64,000 bases of DNA from Corynebacterium sp. p3-SID1056 (GTDB taxonomy: Bacteria > Actinomycetota > Actinomycetes > Mycobacteriales > Mycobacteriaceae): assembly GCF_025152525.1 (NCBI RefSeq), contig NZ_JALXXL010000002.1:186001-250000 (forward strand), written 5' to 3'. Position numbers and translations under genes: made by a program. This document shows, one piece after another, positions 1 to 7,831 of the stretch; the first letter of the stretch is position 1, and each line of letters opens with the position of its first letter. The notes below the pieces were generated by a model, which saw nothing but the letters and a program-made list of their open reading frames with translations, was not told the origin of the DNA and did no database searches.

Positions 1-265
1 GGTGTGCCGCCCGGTGCGAACTGTGGTGGGGGATTGCTCATTGTTGTCCTTCGTGTGTGCTGACACCGAGGGTTCTGGGAGCAAAGACCCGCGGTGCTTG
101 ATTGCGTACAAGCCGGCGGGCCGTGATGTGTGGATACCTACAATCGATGGCACGCCGATTAAGCGCGCCACCACCAGTTGGTTGAAGTCATGTAAGTCAC
201 ATGCATTAACTTATCGATCTAGACGCCCTCCCGCAAGAAAACGGACAACTTTTCTCACGATGTGA
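1..265. other. window edge, no gene recognised
   Basis: A plus-strand frame is open from the window edge to a stop at 263-265, but its product has no motif I recognise. It could be the tail of a gene that begins outside the window or simply noncoding DNA. No RNA gene or clear promoter is visible. Confidence 0.3.
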
Positions 266-289
266 AAGTAAATCAGCCGCTGACGCGAA

Positions 290-323
290 AACCCGGGATG
301 TTTCACGTGAAACATCCCGGGTT
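290..323. promoter_or_regulatory. parS: parS-type ParB site inside a 34-bp perfect palindrome
   Basis: The core at 299-314 reads TGTTTCACGTGAAACA, identical to the classical bacterial parS consensus. The symmetry continues through CCCGGG arms, so positions 290-323 form one perfect palindrome. parS is the loading site for the chromosome-partition protein ParB and in most bacteria clusters in the origin-proximal part of the chromosome. The palindrome sits 15 bp beyond the stop codon of the minus-strand SdpI-like gene, so it could also act as a transcription stop. The parS identity is read directly; ParB occupancy is inferred. Confidence 0.85.
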
Positions 324-338
324 CTGCTGGCCGGCCTG

Positions 339-800
339 TTACTGCTCGCCGTCCGCCTTGCCCGCGGCGCGGCGCAGCGCGTCGAGGTTGACCTCCGGCG
401 CGGGGGCGGTCTCGGTGGGTTCGTCGGGGTGGTTCAGCGCGGCGTCGGTAAGCTTGGCGGCCCTGGCGCCGTAGTTCCCGCCGACGGCGAAGGCGGCGAT
501 CGCCGCGATGAGTGCGATGGCTGGGGCGACCCAGACCCAGCCCTGCGCGATGAAGGCGAAGGCGGCACCGATCGCCATCGCCACACCCGCGAGCAACGCG
601 AAGGGGCCGACGACGCGATGCGCCGCGATCCAGGTGTGTTCGCTCTTGCGCACCTCCGGCAAACGGAGGCCGATGAAGTTATTGCCGGGAAGCTTGCCCG
701 CGGTGGCCATCGCGCCGGGGACGAGGAAAAGAAGCGCGCCGATGATGAACAGGACGCCGAGCACCACGTTCAGCGTGGTCATAGTTGCAAACGGGGACAT
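339..800 (-). CDS. SdpI-like integral membrane protein
   Basis: A protein of about 153 residues with three hydrophobic segments: TTLNVVLGVLFIIGALLFLV, then two consecutive helices around residues 75-115. The stretch NNFIGLRLPEVRKSEHTW between the first and second helix is the conserved SdpI motif (IGIRTPWTLKSEEVW-like in family members). SdpI of Bacillus is an immunity and signalling membrane protein; the role here is unknown. The frame is open for 235 codons, but the upstream part is not hydrophobic and looks noncoding. I place the start at the ATG ending at 800, preceded by a weak GAGG; an ATG at 782 is an alternative. The C-terminus is acidic and charged. Confidence 0.75.
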   Translation of the reverse strand: MSPFATMTTLNVVLGVLFIIGALLFLVPGAMATAGKLPGNNFIGLRLPEVRKSEHTWIAAHRVVGPFALLAGVAMAIGAAFAFIAQGWVWVAPAIALIAAIAAFAVGGNYGARAAKLTDAALNHPDEPTETAPAPEVNLDALRRAAGKADGEQ

Positions 801-1021
801 GCCCTCAAGGATAAACCGGAACGGTAGCAGTGCAAAGTACGGCGTGGCCGCGGCAGTATAGCCGCAATCGGCGAGGTAAATGCAAAAAAATTCAGCGAAA
901 GTTCGTTTTTTTGGTGACAGATGAGGGACAATAACGTTCAAAGGACAGGAACAACCACCTGTCTTTTCCCTGTACATCTTCGGGTCCGTCCACGGTCCCG
1001 TGACCGCAAAAGGTTCCAACA

Positions 1022-2245
1022 ATGAAATCGAACGTTTTGAAGTCACTGCTGTTCTGGGTCGTCGTGGCCATTATCCTCGGCTTCCTGTGCAGCTTGTTCT
1101 TCCCCGCTTGGCTCGCGCGCGTCTTTGTGACGTTCAACGGCCTGTTCTCTAACTTCCTGGGCTTCTTTGTGCCCGTGCTCATTTTCGCGCTCATTGCACC
1201 CGCGATTGCCGGACTCGGCCGCGGAGCCGGCAAGTGGCTCGGCATCACCGCGGGCGTGGCCTACAGCTCCACCATTATCTCCGGCCTTATCGCCTGGGGC
1301 ACGGCTTCCGCGCTCTACCCCACGATGCTGAAGGGCTCCGAGCTGATTACCAACGTGGACGACCCGGACGCGGGCGGACTCAGCCCCTACTTCGAGGTTG
1401 AAATGCCCGCACCCTTCGAGGTCATGTCGGCGCTGCTGCTTGCCTTCGTCGTGGGTATCGCGATGACGTCGGTGAAGTCGAACACCATGCACGAGGTGCT
1501 CGACGAGCTCAATGGCGTGATCATGAAGGTGGTCAAGAGCTTCGTCGTGCCGCTGCTGCCGCTGTTCATTTTCGGCACCTTCCTCAACCTGGGCATGAAC
1601 GACAACTTCGGTTCCACCATGGCGGCGTTCGGTACTGTGCTGGTCCTGTCGATCGTGATGACGATCCTGATCGTGCTCCTGCAGTACATCATCGCCGGCA
1701 TCATCGCGGGCCGGAACCCGTTCGTCGCGCTGAAGAACATGCTGCCGGCCTACTTCACCGCGCTCGGCACCTCCTCGTCGGCGGCCACCATCCCGGTGAC
1801 CTACAGCTCCACGCTGAAGAACAAGGTGGACGAGGACGTCGCCGGCTTCATCGTGCCGCTATGCGCGACGATTCACCTCTCCGGCTCGATGATGAAAATT
1901 ACGCTGTACGCGCTCGCTGTCGTCTTCATGGGCGGCCTGGATGTGTCCGCCGGCCAGATCATCGGCTTCATCTTCCTGCTGGGCATCATGATGATCGCCG
2001 CGCCGGGCGTGCCGGGCGGCGCGATCATGGCAGCCGTCGGCCTGCTGCAGGCCAACCTCGGCTTCGATGAGTCGATGGTCTCTCTGATGATCGCCGCCTA
2101 CATCGTCGTCGACTCCTTCGGCACCGCCGCCAACGTCACCGGCGACGGCGCGATCGCGATGGTGATCAACAAGTTTGCGCAGGGCAAGATCAAGGGCCAA
2201 AAGCTTGACGACGCCACGCAGACCCCCACCCCCGCCACGAACTAA
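1022..2245 (+). CDS. dicarboxylate/amino acid:cation symporter (DAACS family)
   Basis: A 407-residue polytopic membrane protein that imports dicarboxylates or acidic amino acids with Na+ or H+. The family signatures are visible: the serine-rich re-entrant hairpin TSSSAATIPVT near residue 250, APGVPGGAIMAAVG in the second hairpin near residue 330, and AANVTGDGAIAMVINK near residue 370, which corresponds to the cation and substrate-binding helix. Length fits the family. An AAAAGG-like ribosome site lies about 9 bp before the ATG. The gene stands alone between a divergent SdpI-like gene and a strong terminator. The exact substrate (glutamate, C4-dicarboxylate, serine) cannot be decided from sequence. 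Confidence 0.9.
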   Translation: MKSNVLKSLLFWVVVAIILGFLCSLFFPAWLARVFVTFNGLFSNFLGFFVPVLIFALIAPAIAGLGRGAGKWLGITAGVAYSSTIISGLIAWGTASALYPTMLKGSELITNVDDPDAGGLSPYFEVEMPAPFEVMSALLLAFVVGIAMTSVKSNTMHEVLDELNGVIMKVVKSFVVPLLPLFIFGTFLNLGMNDNFGSTMAAFGTVLVLSIVMTILIVLLQYIIAGIIAGRNPFVALKNMLPAYFTALGTSSSAATIPVTYSSTLKNKVDEDVAGFIVPLCATIHLSGSMMKITLYALAVVFMGGLDVSAGQIIGFIFLLGIMMIAAPGVPGGAIMAAVGLLQANLGFDESMVSLMIAAYIVVDSFGTAANVTGDGAIAMVINKFAQGKIKGQKLDDATQTPTPATN

Positions 2246-2263
2246 CCCCCGCGTCAAAACAAC

Positions 2264-2300
2264 ACACCGCCCGTTTGGTTTGAACGGGCGGTGTCTTTTT
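2264..2300 (+). terminator. rho-independent terminator of the symporter gene
   Basis: A perfect 12-bp stem (ACACCGCCCGTT / AACGGGCGGTGT) with a 7-nt loop is followed by CTTTTT, 18 bp after the symporter stop codon. Confidence 0.93.
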
Positions 2301-2306
2301 GTGCGC

Positions 2307-2408
2307 TTAGCCGTGCGGGTGGGCAAACACCATCCGGTAGCCCCAGCGGCTCCCCCACTCTTTCGCCGAAATGACGCCGATGAAACCCTTGCCTGGGATC
2401 CACGCCGG
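2307..2408 (-). pseudogene. duplicated 3' scrap of the trypsin-like protease gene
   Basis: This stretch matches the last ~34 codons of the protease gene at 2681-3424 almost base for base and keeps the same reading frame and stop (ending VFAHPHG then TAA). Homology stops abruptly at the codons for P-A-W. No start or catalytic residues are present, so it is a remnant left by duplication or by recombination with a second protease gene. Confidence 0.88.
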
Positions 2409-2472
2409 GCGTGCACTTTTTGTAGCTATCGGCGACGACACCGAGAACTATTCTCGCGCAAGCGCCCGTCGG

Positions 2473-2488
2473 CATTTCACGTGAAACG
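2473..2488. promoter_or_regulatory. degenerate parS-like site
   Basis: CATTTCACGTGAAACG keeps the 12-bp palindromic core TTTCACGTGAAA and matches the parS consensus at 13 of 16 positions. It lies 2.2 kb from the perfect parS site. It may be a weak secondary ParB site or chance. Confidence 0.45.
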
Positions 2489-2502
2489 TGGTGCGCAGCG
2501 AG

Positions 2503-2546
2503 GTGCTCGAAATCTACTTGAAAGCTACTCGAAACGTACTTGAAAC
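2503..2546. repeat. four 11-bp iterons (CTACTYGAAA type)
   Basis: GTGCTCGAAA, CTACTTGAAA, CTACTCGAAA and GTACTTGAAA begin at 2503, 2514, 2525 and 2536, exactly 11 bp apart, so all lie on one face of the helix. The same word recurs in the inverted repeat at 2573-2607 and once more at 4927-4936. This is the arrangement expected of a cooperative operator. No intact regulator gene is adjacent. Confidence 0.75.
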
Positions 2547-2572
2547 GAATTTATCTAGGCTGACCTGCGGAT

Positions 2573-2607
2573 AACATTCTACTCGAAATTCTTTCGAGTA
2601 GAATGTT
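2573..2607. repeat. perfect 16-bp inverted repeat with 3-nt loop
   Basis: The arms 2573-2588 and 2592-2607 are exact complements and contain CTACTCGAAA, the same word as the iterons just upstream. The right arm runs into an ATG (2603) that opens MLSQNDKKPVPTG, possibly the remaining 5' end of a gene interrupted by the duplicated protease sequence. It could be an operator or a transcription stop. Confidence 0.75.
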
Positions 2608-2680
2608 GAGCCAGAACGACAAGAAGCCAGTGCCTACAGGCCCAAGGTATCCGGAAGGAAGACACCCGGAATATCAACGC

Positions 2681-3424
2681 TTACCCGTGCGGGTGGGCAA
2701 ACACCATCCGGTAGCCCGAGCGGCTCCCCCACTCCTTTGCCGAAATGACGCCGATGAAGCCCTTGCCCGGGATCCATGCCGGCCCGCCGGAATCCCCATT
2801 ACGCAGGCCATTGTGGTGGGCGAAGATCGTTTGCCCGTGGACGTGCTGCACCGTGCCGCAGCTGACGCGCCTGCTCGCCACCCCGGTCGCGCACACTTTG
2901 TCGCCACCCCGAATCTCGCGCAGCGGAACGATACGGTCACCGCTCAGCGGGTTGCCGGCGAGCGAAACGCCGGGAACGAATCGGATCCTCGCCATGTCCT
3001 TCAGCGGCCCGCGGTAGGTGTACTTCGCCAGCTCAGGAAAGATCTGGCCCGCGTAATCCACATAGAGGTTGGCTTTCCTGGTGATGAGAGTGGAGGACTC
3101 AAAGTACCCAATGATCTGCATCCGCGTGTTGAGCACGGGCTGTCCAGCCAGGCCGCAGTGCCCGGCGGTGTACCCAACACGAGCGCGCGTATCGACGTAC
3201 CCCAACGTGCACTGCCCGTACGTGAGCACATTGTCCGTGCGGATCGCATCCCCCTGCCGCACCACAGTTCCACGTGGTGCATTCGCGCCGAGTGCCCCGC
3301 TGAGCTGCGAGGACCCCACCGTAACCTGCGGCGGCAGCGACAACGCCTCTGCCGTTCCAGTGCTCATGGCACCTCCGATGAGCGTGAGCGCGGCTGCAGC
3401 GATGCTGGCTATTTTCTTCTTCAC
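2681..3424 (-). CDS. secreted trypsin-like serine protease
   Basis: A 247-residue precursor. MKKKIASIAAAALTLIGG is a Sec signal peptide ending near AEA. The chymotrypsin-fold triad is readable: histidine in YTAGHCG (about residue 93), aspartate in KDMARIRF (about residue 142), and serine in RNGDSGGPAW (about residue 211). The TAGHCG and GDSGGP blocks are diagnostic of peptidase family S1. The protein should be exported and act outside the cell. It is monocistronic, and a 102-bp copy of its 3' end lies 270 bp downstream. The substrate is unknown. The start ATG at 3424 is supported by the signal peptide. Confidence 0.88.
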   Translation of the reverse strand: MKKKIASIAAAALTLIGGAMSTGTAEALSLPPQVTVGSSQLSGALGANAPRGTVVRQGDAIRTDNVLTYGQCTLGYVDTRARVGYTAGHCGLAGQPVLNTRMQIIGYFESSTLITRKANLYVDYAGQIFPELAKYTYRGPLKDMARIRFVPGVSLAGNPLSGDRIVPLREIRGGDKVCATGVASRRVSCGTVQHVHGQTIFAHHNGLRNGDSGGPAWIPGKGFIGVISAKEWGSRSGYRMVFAHPHG

Positions 3425-3519
3425 AACGGCCTTCCTTTCAGAGCAATCGTATCGCGCTGGGTAGAGTCTGGCTGTTCATGTTGGGAATTCTTGGGGCTTT
3501 CAGGCCGAGGCACGTTTCC

Positions 3520-3626
3520 TCACTCACGTCCTCACTACGGTCACTACGTTTCTGACTGCCGTCACTCACGTCCTCACTACGGTCATCCACATCCTCACTA
3601 CTGTCACTCACTCTGTCACTCATGTC
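3520..3626. repeat. 42-bp-period direct repeats upstream of a regulator pseudogene
   Basis: A 24-bp word beginning TCACTCACGTCC occurs exactly at 3520-3543 and again at 3562-3585, 42 bp apart. A third, degraded unit follows near 3604. The segment lies between the divergent protease and the broken AlbA-type gene. The 42-bp period (14 codons, four helical turns) fits either an eroded coding repeat or repeated operators. Confidence 0.65.
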
Positions 3627-3645
3627 AGTGAGGGATAGTGACGAC

Positions 3646-4923
3646 ATGAGTGACCGCATGACGGAGATCATGAATCGCCTAAATCGCCAGGGCAATGACG
3701 ACCATGCCATTGAGGCGAAGGCGGGCTCCGGGAAGCGGAGCTGGAAAGAGCTGGCTAATTCGCTCGTGAAGAGTGGATCTCAGATTATGTACGGAACGTC
3801 TACTGACTCGGAAGTGCTCGAACGATTGCACATCGTAAACGGTGACAATGTTCCAGTGATGGCGGGATTGCTGACCGTCGGTAAGTATCCGCAGCAGTTT
3901 TTCCCCCAGTTATTCATTGATGTGGCCGTACACCCTACCTTCGAGAAATCGGCGCAGGCGACACGTTTTGTGGATCGGAAGCATTGTGACGGGCCACTTC
4001 CCGTTGCTGTGGAGGATGCCATCCAAGCTGTGCTTCGCAGCCTGCGAACTCGAACGGTGGAGAGCGGAGGCACGATGGTGGACGAGCCAGAAATTCCAGA
4101 GATCGTGCTGCGTGAGGCGATCTCGAACGCGGTCATGCACCGTGATTACAGCGCGGCGGCTCGCGGCATGCAAGTTCATGTTGATGTCTATCCGGACCGC
4201 GTAGAGGTCATTAACCCTGGTGGACTCTGGCGGGGTTTGACGGTGGAGCAACTCTATGAGGTGCGTTCCGAATCGCGTAACCCATATATCGCGAGCTTGC
4301 TCAGCCACCTCCCGACACCCAATGGCTCGTCCCACGTCGCAGAAAACCACGGTAGCGGGATCTAACGAATGCTTCAGGGGATGAGGGAGAAGGGGCTTCC
4401 GAGTCCGGAGTTCCACGCCGAGATTGGTGAGTTCCGCGTGACTTTACATCGGTTCGGCCTGCTTACCCCGGACCTCGCAGAGTGGCTCGAGCAGCGCGCT
4501 CCGAATGCAAGCCGGGACAGGCGCGTTGCACTTGCAATTGCTCGTGGGCTTGGCGCGGTCACCCCGCGCGACCTGCGAAAGAACCTCGGGATGGACAGCG
4601 ACGACGCCCGCTCGCTCTTCCGGACGATGGTGGATGAGGGTTTGCTTGCTGCTACCCCGGACGTGGATCGCTTCGTCCTCGCTGACACCGAGCCGTCGGC
4701 AACTTCTGAGTCCACACCGCTTGATGCTTCCGAGCGGCGTGTCCTTGATGTCCTGTCGCAAACTGAGGCTCGGTCGGCGCGTGAAGTCGCCGATCAGGTT
4801 GGGCTATCCGTCAGCACTGTTCGCGTGAAGCTCCGGTCGCTTCTCGACGCCAACCTCATCCTCGCCACCGCCCCACCCACAAGCCGAGCGAGAAAGTATC
4901 TCCGCGTCTCTAGTGCGCCGTGA
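3646..4923 (+). pseudogene. broken AlbA_2/ATP-binding HTH regulator
   Basis: Together the two halves make one recognisable protein of the AlbA_2 (Schlafen-like) plus ATPase_RecG-type plus winged-helix family. The first part contains a remnant of the AlbA domain (DHAIEAKAGSGKRSW), then PQQFFPQLFIDVAVHP and the GHKL-like block ILREAISNAVMHRDYS with VEVINPGGLWRG. A TAA at 4363-4365 stops the frame immediately after NHGSGI, and the same frame continues with MLQGMREKGLPSPEF and two winged-helix segments (SARVADQVGLSVSTVR-like). The AlbA domain is also too short, which implies an internal deletion. The single in-frame stop could be a recent mutation, a sequencing error or a recoded codon. Confidence 0.75.
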
Positions 4924-5036
4924 GGGCTACTCGAAAAACCGCGAACATATTCCGGCAAGAGTGTGGGTGGGGCGTGGACTGAAGCTAACGAGTGCGCTAA
5001 GCGGCTCGTGTGGACCGAGGACCTCGACGGTTCTGC

Positions 5037-5435
5037 CTAGAGTGGCATCCCCGGAATCGCGGGAAGGCTGACACCAGGAATCATGCCGGAGGTGGCTGCA
5101 TAGATGCCGCCACCCAGCAGCCCGGCGAGTACCAGCGGGAGCAGGATGACGAGTGCGATTCCACCCGGGTCATTATCCGTAGCCAGGCCGATGCACACCC
5201 CCTCGTTGCTCGATCCGGAATAGCCTCGTTCCGAGGCACGTTCTTGGCGCAGCTTCCTAAACTCCTCTTCCTTACCGGCCGCCTTGGCCTGCTCTTCTTG
5301 CGCTTCAAAGGCTTTCAGGCACTCCTGGTACGCCTCCGAGGAGCCGGGCTTGGCGTCGTCGGCGGCGTGTGCCGGGGCGACGGTCAGGGAAAGGGCCGTG
5401 GTGGCGGCGAGAGCCGCGATGGCCGTGTGCTTCAC
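5037..5435 (-). CDS. small secreted membrane-anchored protein, paralogue 1
   Basis: 132 residues. A signal peptide (AIAALAATTALSLTVAPAHA) is followed by a charged helical segment with a cysteine, EAYQECLKAFEAQEEQAKAAG, then GSSNEGVCIG with a second cysteine, a hydrophobic segment (ALVILLPLVLAGLLGGGIYAA), and a C-terminal tail SGMIPGVSLPAIPGM. The two cysteines could form a disulphide outside the cell. The start is a GTG at 5435 with GGAAGGA upstream. It lies 33 bp downstream of a close paralogue in the same orientation. I do not recognise a function; the architecture suits an exported protein held in the envelope. Confidence 0.75.
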   Translation of the reverse strand: MKHTAIAALAATTALSLTVAPAHAADDAKPGSSEAYQECLKAFEAQEEQAKAAGKEEEFRKLRQERASERGYSGSSNEGVCIGLATDNDPGGIALVILLPLVLAGLLGGGIYAATSGMIPGVSLPAIPGMPL

Positions 5436-5468
5436 GGTTGCGTCCTTCCGGGGTGTGGATTCCGTGTC

Positions 5469-5879
5469 TTACATGCCCGGGATTGCCGGCAGGGCGACAC
5501 CCGGGATCATGCCGGAAGCAGCAGCCGCTGCACCGAGCAGTGCAACAATGCCCAGCGGGACAAGGGTGAGCAGGGCGATAGCGCCGCCCTTGTAGTCGTC
5601 GTCCTTGGTCAGCATGCCGATGCAGTAGCCCTCGTTGCTGGAGCCGGCAACGCCTTCCTTCTTGGCTGCCTCCTCACGCAGCTTCTTGAAGTCATCGGCC
5701 TTACCCTGCTGTTCGGCATCTTTCTCGAGATCATTGTTCACCTTCACGCACGTCTGGTACGCCTCGGACGAGCTATCGGGCTTGTTCGGCGGCGGTACCT
5801 CGACCTGTGCGTGTGCCGGGGCGACGGTCAGGGAAAGGGCCGTGGTGGCGGCGAGAGCCGCGGTTGCAATGCGCTTCAT
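5469..5879 (-). CDS. small secreted membrane-anchored protein, paralogue 2
   Basis: 136 residues, a tandem paralogue of the next gene: the signal peptide is nearly identical (TAALAATTALSLTVAPAHA), the spacing of cysteines matches (YQTCVKVNN, GSSNEGYCIG), one hydrophobic segment follows, and the tail SGMIPGVALPAIPGM is shared. The middle is diverged and lysine/glutamate rich, probably a short helix hairpin. An AAGGAGAT ribosome site precedes the ATG at 5879. The two genes are probably one operon transcribed from the AT-rich region beyond 5880. The function is unknown. Confidence 0.78.
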   Translation of the reverse strand: MKRIATAALAATTALSLTVAPAHAQVEVPPPNKPDSSSEAYQTCVKVNNDLEKDAEQQGKADDFKKLREEAAKKEGVAGSSNEGYCIGMLTKDDDYKGGAIALLTLVPLGIVALLGAAAAASGMIPGVALPAIPGM

Positions 5880-5953
5880 TGGTATCTCCTTGAAGAATCT
5901 GTTGGCAGGACTGTGATCTACGTCCTATAACCATGAAACAGTGCATGTCGGCT

Positions 5954-5974
5954 GTCCGCAACCGCTTAGCGGAC
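5954..5974. promoter_or_regulatory. inverted repeat upstream of the secreted-protein pair
   Basis: GTCCGC and GCGGAC flank a smaller palindrome CCGCTTAGCGG about 75 bp before the start of the gene at 5879. It is a plausible operator; no factor can be assigned. Confidence 0.4.
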
Positions 5975-6029
5975 AAAAATCAATAAGAATATTCGCTTAG
6001 GAAAATACTAGGTGGCACGTCACCCACCG

Positions 6030-6659
6030 CTACTCCCCTAGTTTCTGCCCAAGCGGTGCCGCCAGCACGAGCCGGATGACGTACACACACAGCGCAGGGA
6101 CGAAAAAGAACACGGCCGGTACCGCCCACACCAGTGGCAGAAACCGCACCAAAGAGATGGCCAGCCAGAGCACCGCGAGCGCGCCGAGAGTATGCATGAG
6201 GTGTTTGAAAGCGAGCACGACTGCGCGGCTCAGGCTCGCGCGGAGGCCGGATGGGTGGGCGTCGATAGGCAGCGATTCCAGCGCGAAGAACCAGACGGAG
6301 ATCCCGGCAAGGATCATTGCTCCGGACAGCGCGAGTGCCTGGAGGGCGAAGAGTGCGGCACCGTCGATGCCGGCCTGGAAAAGTACCCACTGCTGGTAGA
6401 CCAGTACCGTGGCCGCGACGAGCAGCACGAGCCACCACGCCGTGGCGGGTCGTGCTTGGTTGCGGAACTCGCGTAGGTACTGCAGCCCGTAGCGGGACCC
6501 GATGCCTTGGATCATGTCGCCGACGACCACGTTCGCGGCGCGGAGTGCGGCACCGCCTGTGACGATCGGCAGGCTGGAGCACACGATGAGCATGTTGAGA
6601 ATGACGACGTCCGCAAGCAGAGTGAAGGCGGACATGAAGCGCGAGTCCGGGTTAAACAT
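6030..6659 (-). CDS. YesL-like membrane protein (DUF624)
   Basis: About 209 residues with five or six transmembrane segments. The start MFNPDSRFMSAFTLLADVVILNMLIVCSSLPIVTGG matches the DUF624 N-terminus, where NxLWlLxSLPVvTiGAa is conserved. DUF624 genes typically sit beside carbohydrate ABC importers, as here, immediately downstream of two MalFG-type permeases on the same strand. Their role is unclear; assistance to sugar uptake is assumed from context. The ATG at 6659 is preceded by GGCGGGTG; 16 further codons are open upstream but lack family similarity. Confidence 0.82.
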   Translation of the reverse strand: MFNPDSRFMSAFTLLADVVILNMLIVCSSLPIVTGGAALRAANVVVGDMIQGIGSRYGLQYLREFRNQARPATAWWLVLLVAATVLVYQQWVLFQAGIDGAALFALQALALSGAMILAGISVWFFALESLPIDAHPSGLRASLSRAVVLAFKHLMHTLGALAVLWLAISLVRFLPLVWAVPAVFFFVPALCVYVIRLVLAAPLGQKLGE

Positions 6660-6741
6660 GTTCACCCGCCCCAGCGTAGTTGGTGGGTGCCAAGCTGCAG
6701 CGGACAAGATGCCACGGAGCCGCGCCGGGTGACGCCTCCAA

Positions 6742-6833
6742 GAGGAGCTAGCCCCATTTAGATGGCACCGTCACCTAAAACCCCAGGTCGTTTATTGGCC
6801 CCGCGTGCAAATGGAGCTAGCTCCATTTGGACC
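6742..6833. repeat. mosaic intergenic repeat with GGAGCTAGCTCC palindromes, copy 1
   Basis: Two palindrome-bearing ends (near 6742-6761 and a perfect 22-bp palindrome at 6808-6829) enclose a spacer carrying AAAACCCCAGGTCG at 6777-6790. The same three blocks recur at 16813-16905. The unit is noncoding and lies between the YesL-like gene and the permease operon. Confidence 0.8.
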
Positions 6834-6939
6834 GAGGCGCCTCGCCCGAGGCAGACCCCACCCAAAAGCAAAGGCGCCGAGACCGAAACCCGGTCCCGAC
6901 GCCAAGCCAGCCACAGCCAGCCGCAGCCAACCGAAGCGA

Positions 6940-7827
6940 CTAGCCCTTCACCGCACCCGCGGCAACACCCTCAACGATGTGCTTCTGCGCGGACATGTAG
7001 AAGACGATGATGGGGATGATCGCCAACACGAGCATGGCCATCATCGCGCCCAGGTCGCGGTCGCCCTGGGAGCCGATGAACTGCTGGATGACCACCGGAA
7101 TGGTGCGGTACGGCGTGGACAGGCCGACGACCAGGTACGGCAGGAGGTAGTCGTTCCAGATCCACATGGCGTTGAGGATCGCCACGGTGATCGCGGTGGG
7201 CTTGAGCATCGGCATGACGACTCGGAAGAAGGTGGACAGGGGCGAGCAGCCGTCGATAGTTGCGGCTTCCTCGATCTCCAGGGGGATTGACTTGATGAAG
7301 CCGGAGAACATGAAGACGGACAGGCCGGAGCCGAAGCCCATGTAGAGGATGACCATGCCGATCGGGTTGGCCATGCCGAGGCGGTCGGCGATGACCACGG
7401 TGGGGAACATGACCATCTGGAACGGGATGACCATGGAGAAGACGAACAGGTAGTACAGGGTGCTCGTCCACCAGGTCTTCACGCGGGTGATGTAGTAGGC
7501 GGTCATGGAGGAGAAGAAGACGACGGCGGCGACCGACAGGATCGTGATCACGAAGGACCACACGATCGCCCAGCCGAAGCCTTCGCCCTGGATGCCGGTG
7601 ACGTAGTTGCTGAATCCGGCCCACATGTCGCCAACCGGCAGCGCGAACGGGTTGTTCGAGATAGCGAAGCGGTCCTTGAAGGAGTTGAGCAGGATGAACA
7701 GGATGGGGCCGAGGAACACGATGGTGAGGAAGATCAGCACCGCGTAGATCAAGCCCTTTGCGCCGCCGGAGACTTTCGCCTCGCTGGGAGCCGGTTTCGC
7801 TGCCGGCTTCGTTACTTTGGTGGTCAT
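6940..7827 (-). CDS. carbohydrate ABC importer permease, MalG type
   Basis: About 295 residues with six transmembrane helices. The cytoplasmic EAA loop that docks to the ATPase is clear: EIEEAATIDGCSPLSTFFR near residue 190. It pairs with the MalF-type permease just upstream; its ATG at 7827 follows the upstream stop by 4 bp and uses a GGAGG lying inside the upstream gene. Together with the binding lipoprotein (8693-10048) and probably the MsmK-type ATPase (11410-12531) it makes a CUT1-class sugar or polyol-phosphate importer. A 24-codon upstream extension of the frame is rejected because the ribosome site fits 7827. The sugar is unknown. Confidence 0.92.
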   Translation of the reverse strand: MTTKVTKPAAKPAPSEAKVSGGAKGLIYAVLIFLTIVFLGPILFILLNSFKDRFAISNNPFALPVGDMWAGFSNYVTGIQGEGFGWAIVWSFVITILSVAAVVFFSSMTAYYITRVKTWWTSTLYYLFVFSMVIPFQMVMFPTVVIADRLGMANPIGMVILYMGFGSGLSVFMFSGFIKSIPLEIEEAATIDGCSPLSTFFRVVMPMLKPTAITVAILNAMWIWNDYLLPYLVVGLSTPYRTIPVVIQQFIGSQGDRDLGAMMAMLVLAIIPIIVFYMSAQKHIVEGVAAGAVKG

Positions 7828-7831
7828 TGTT

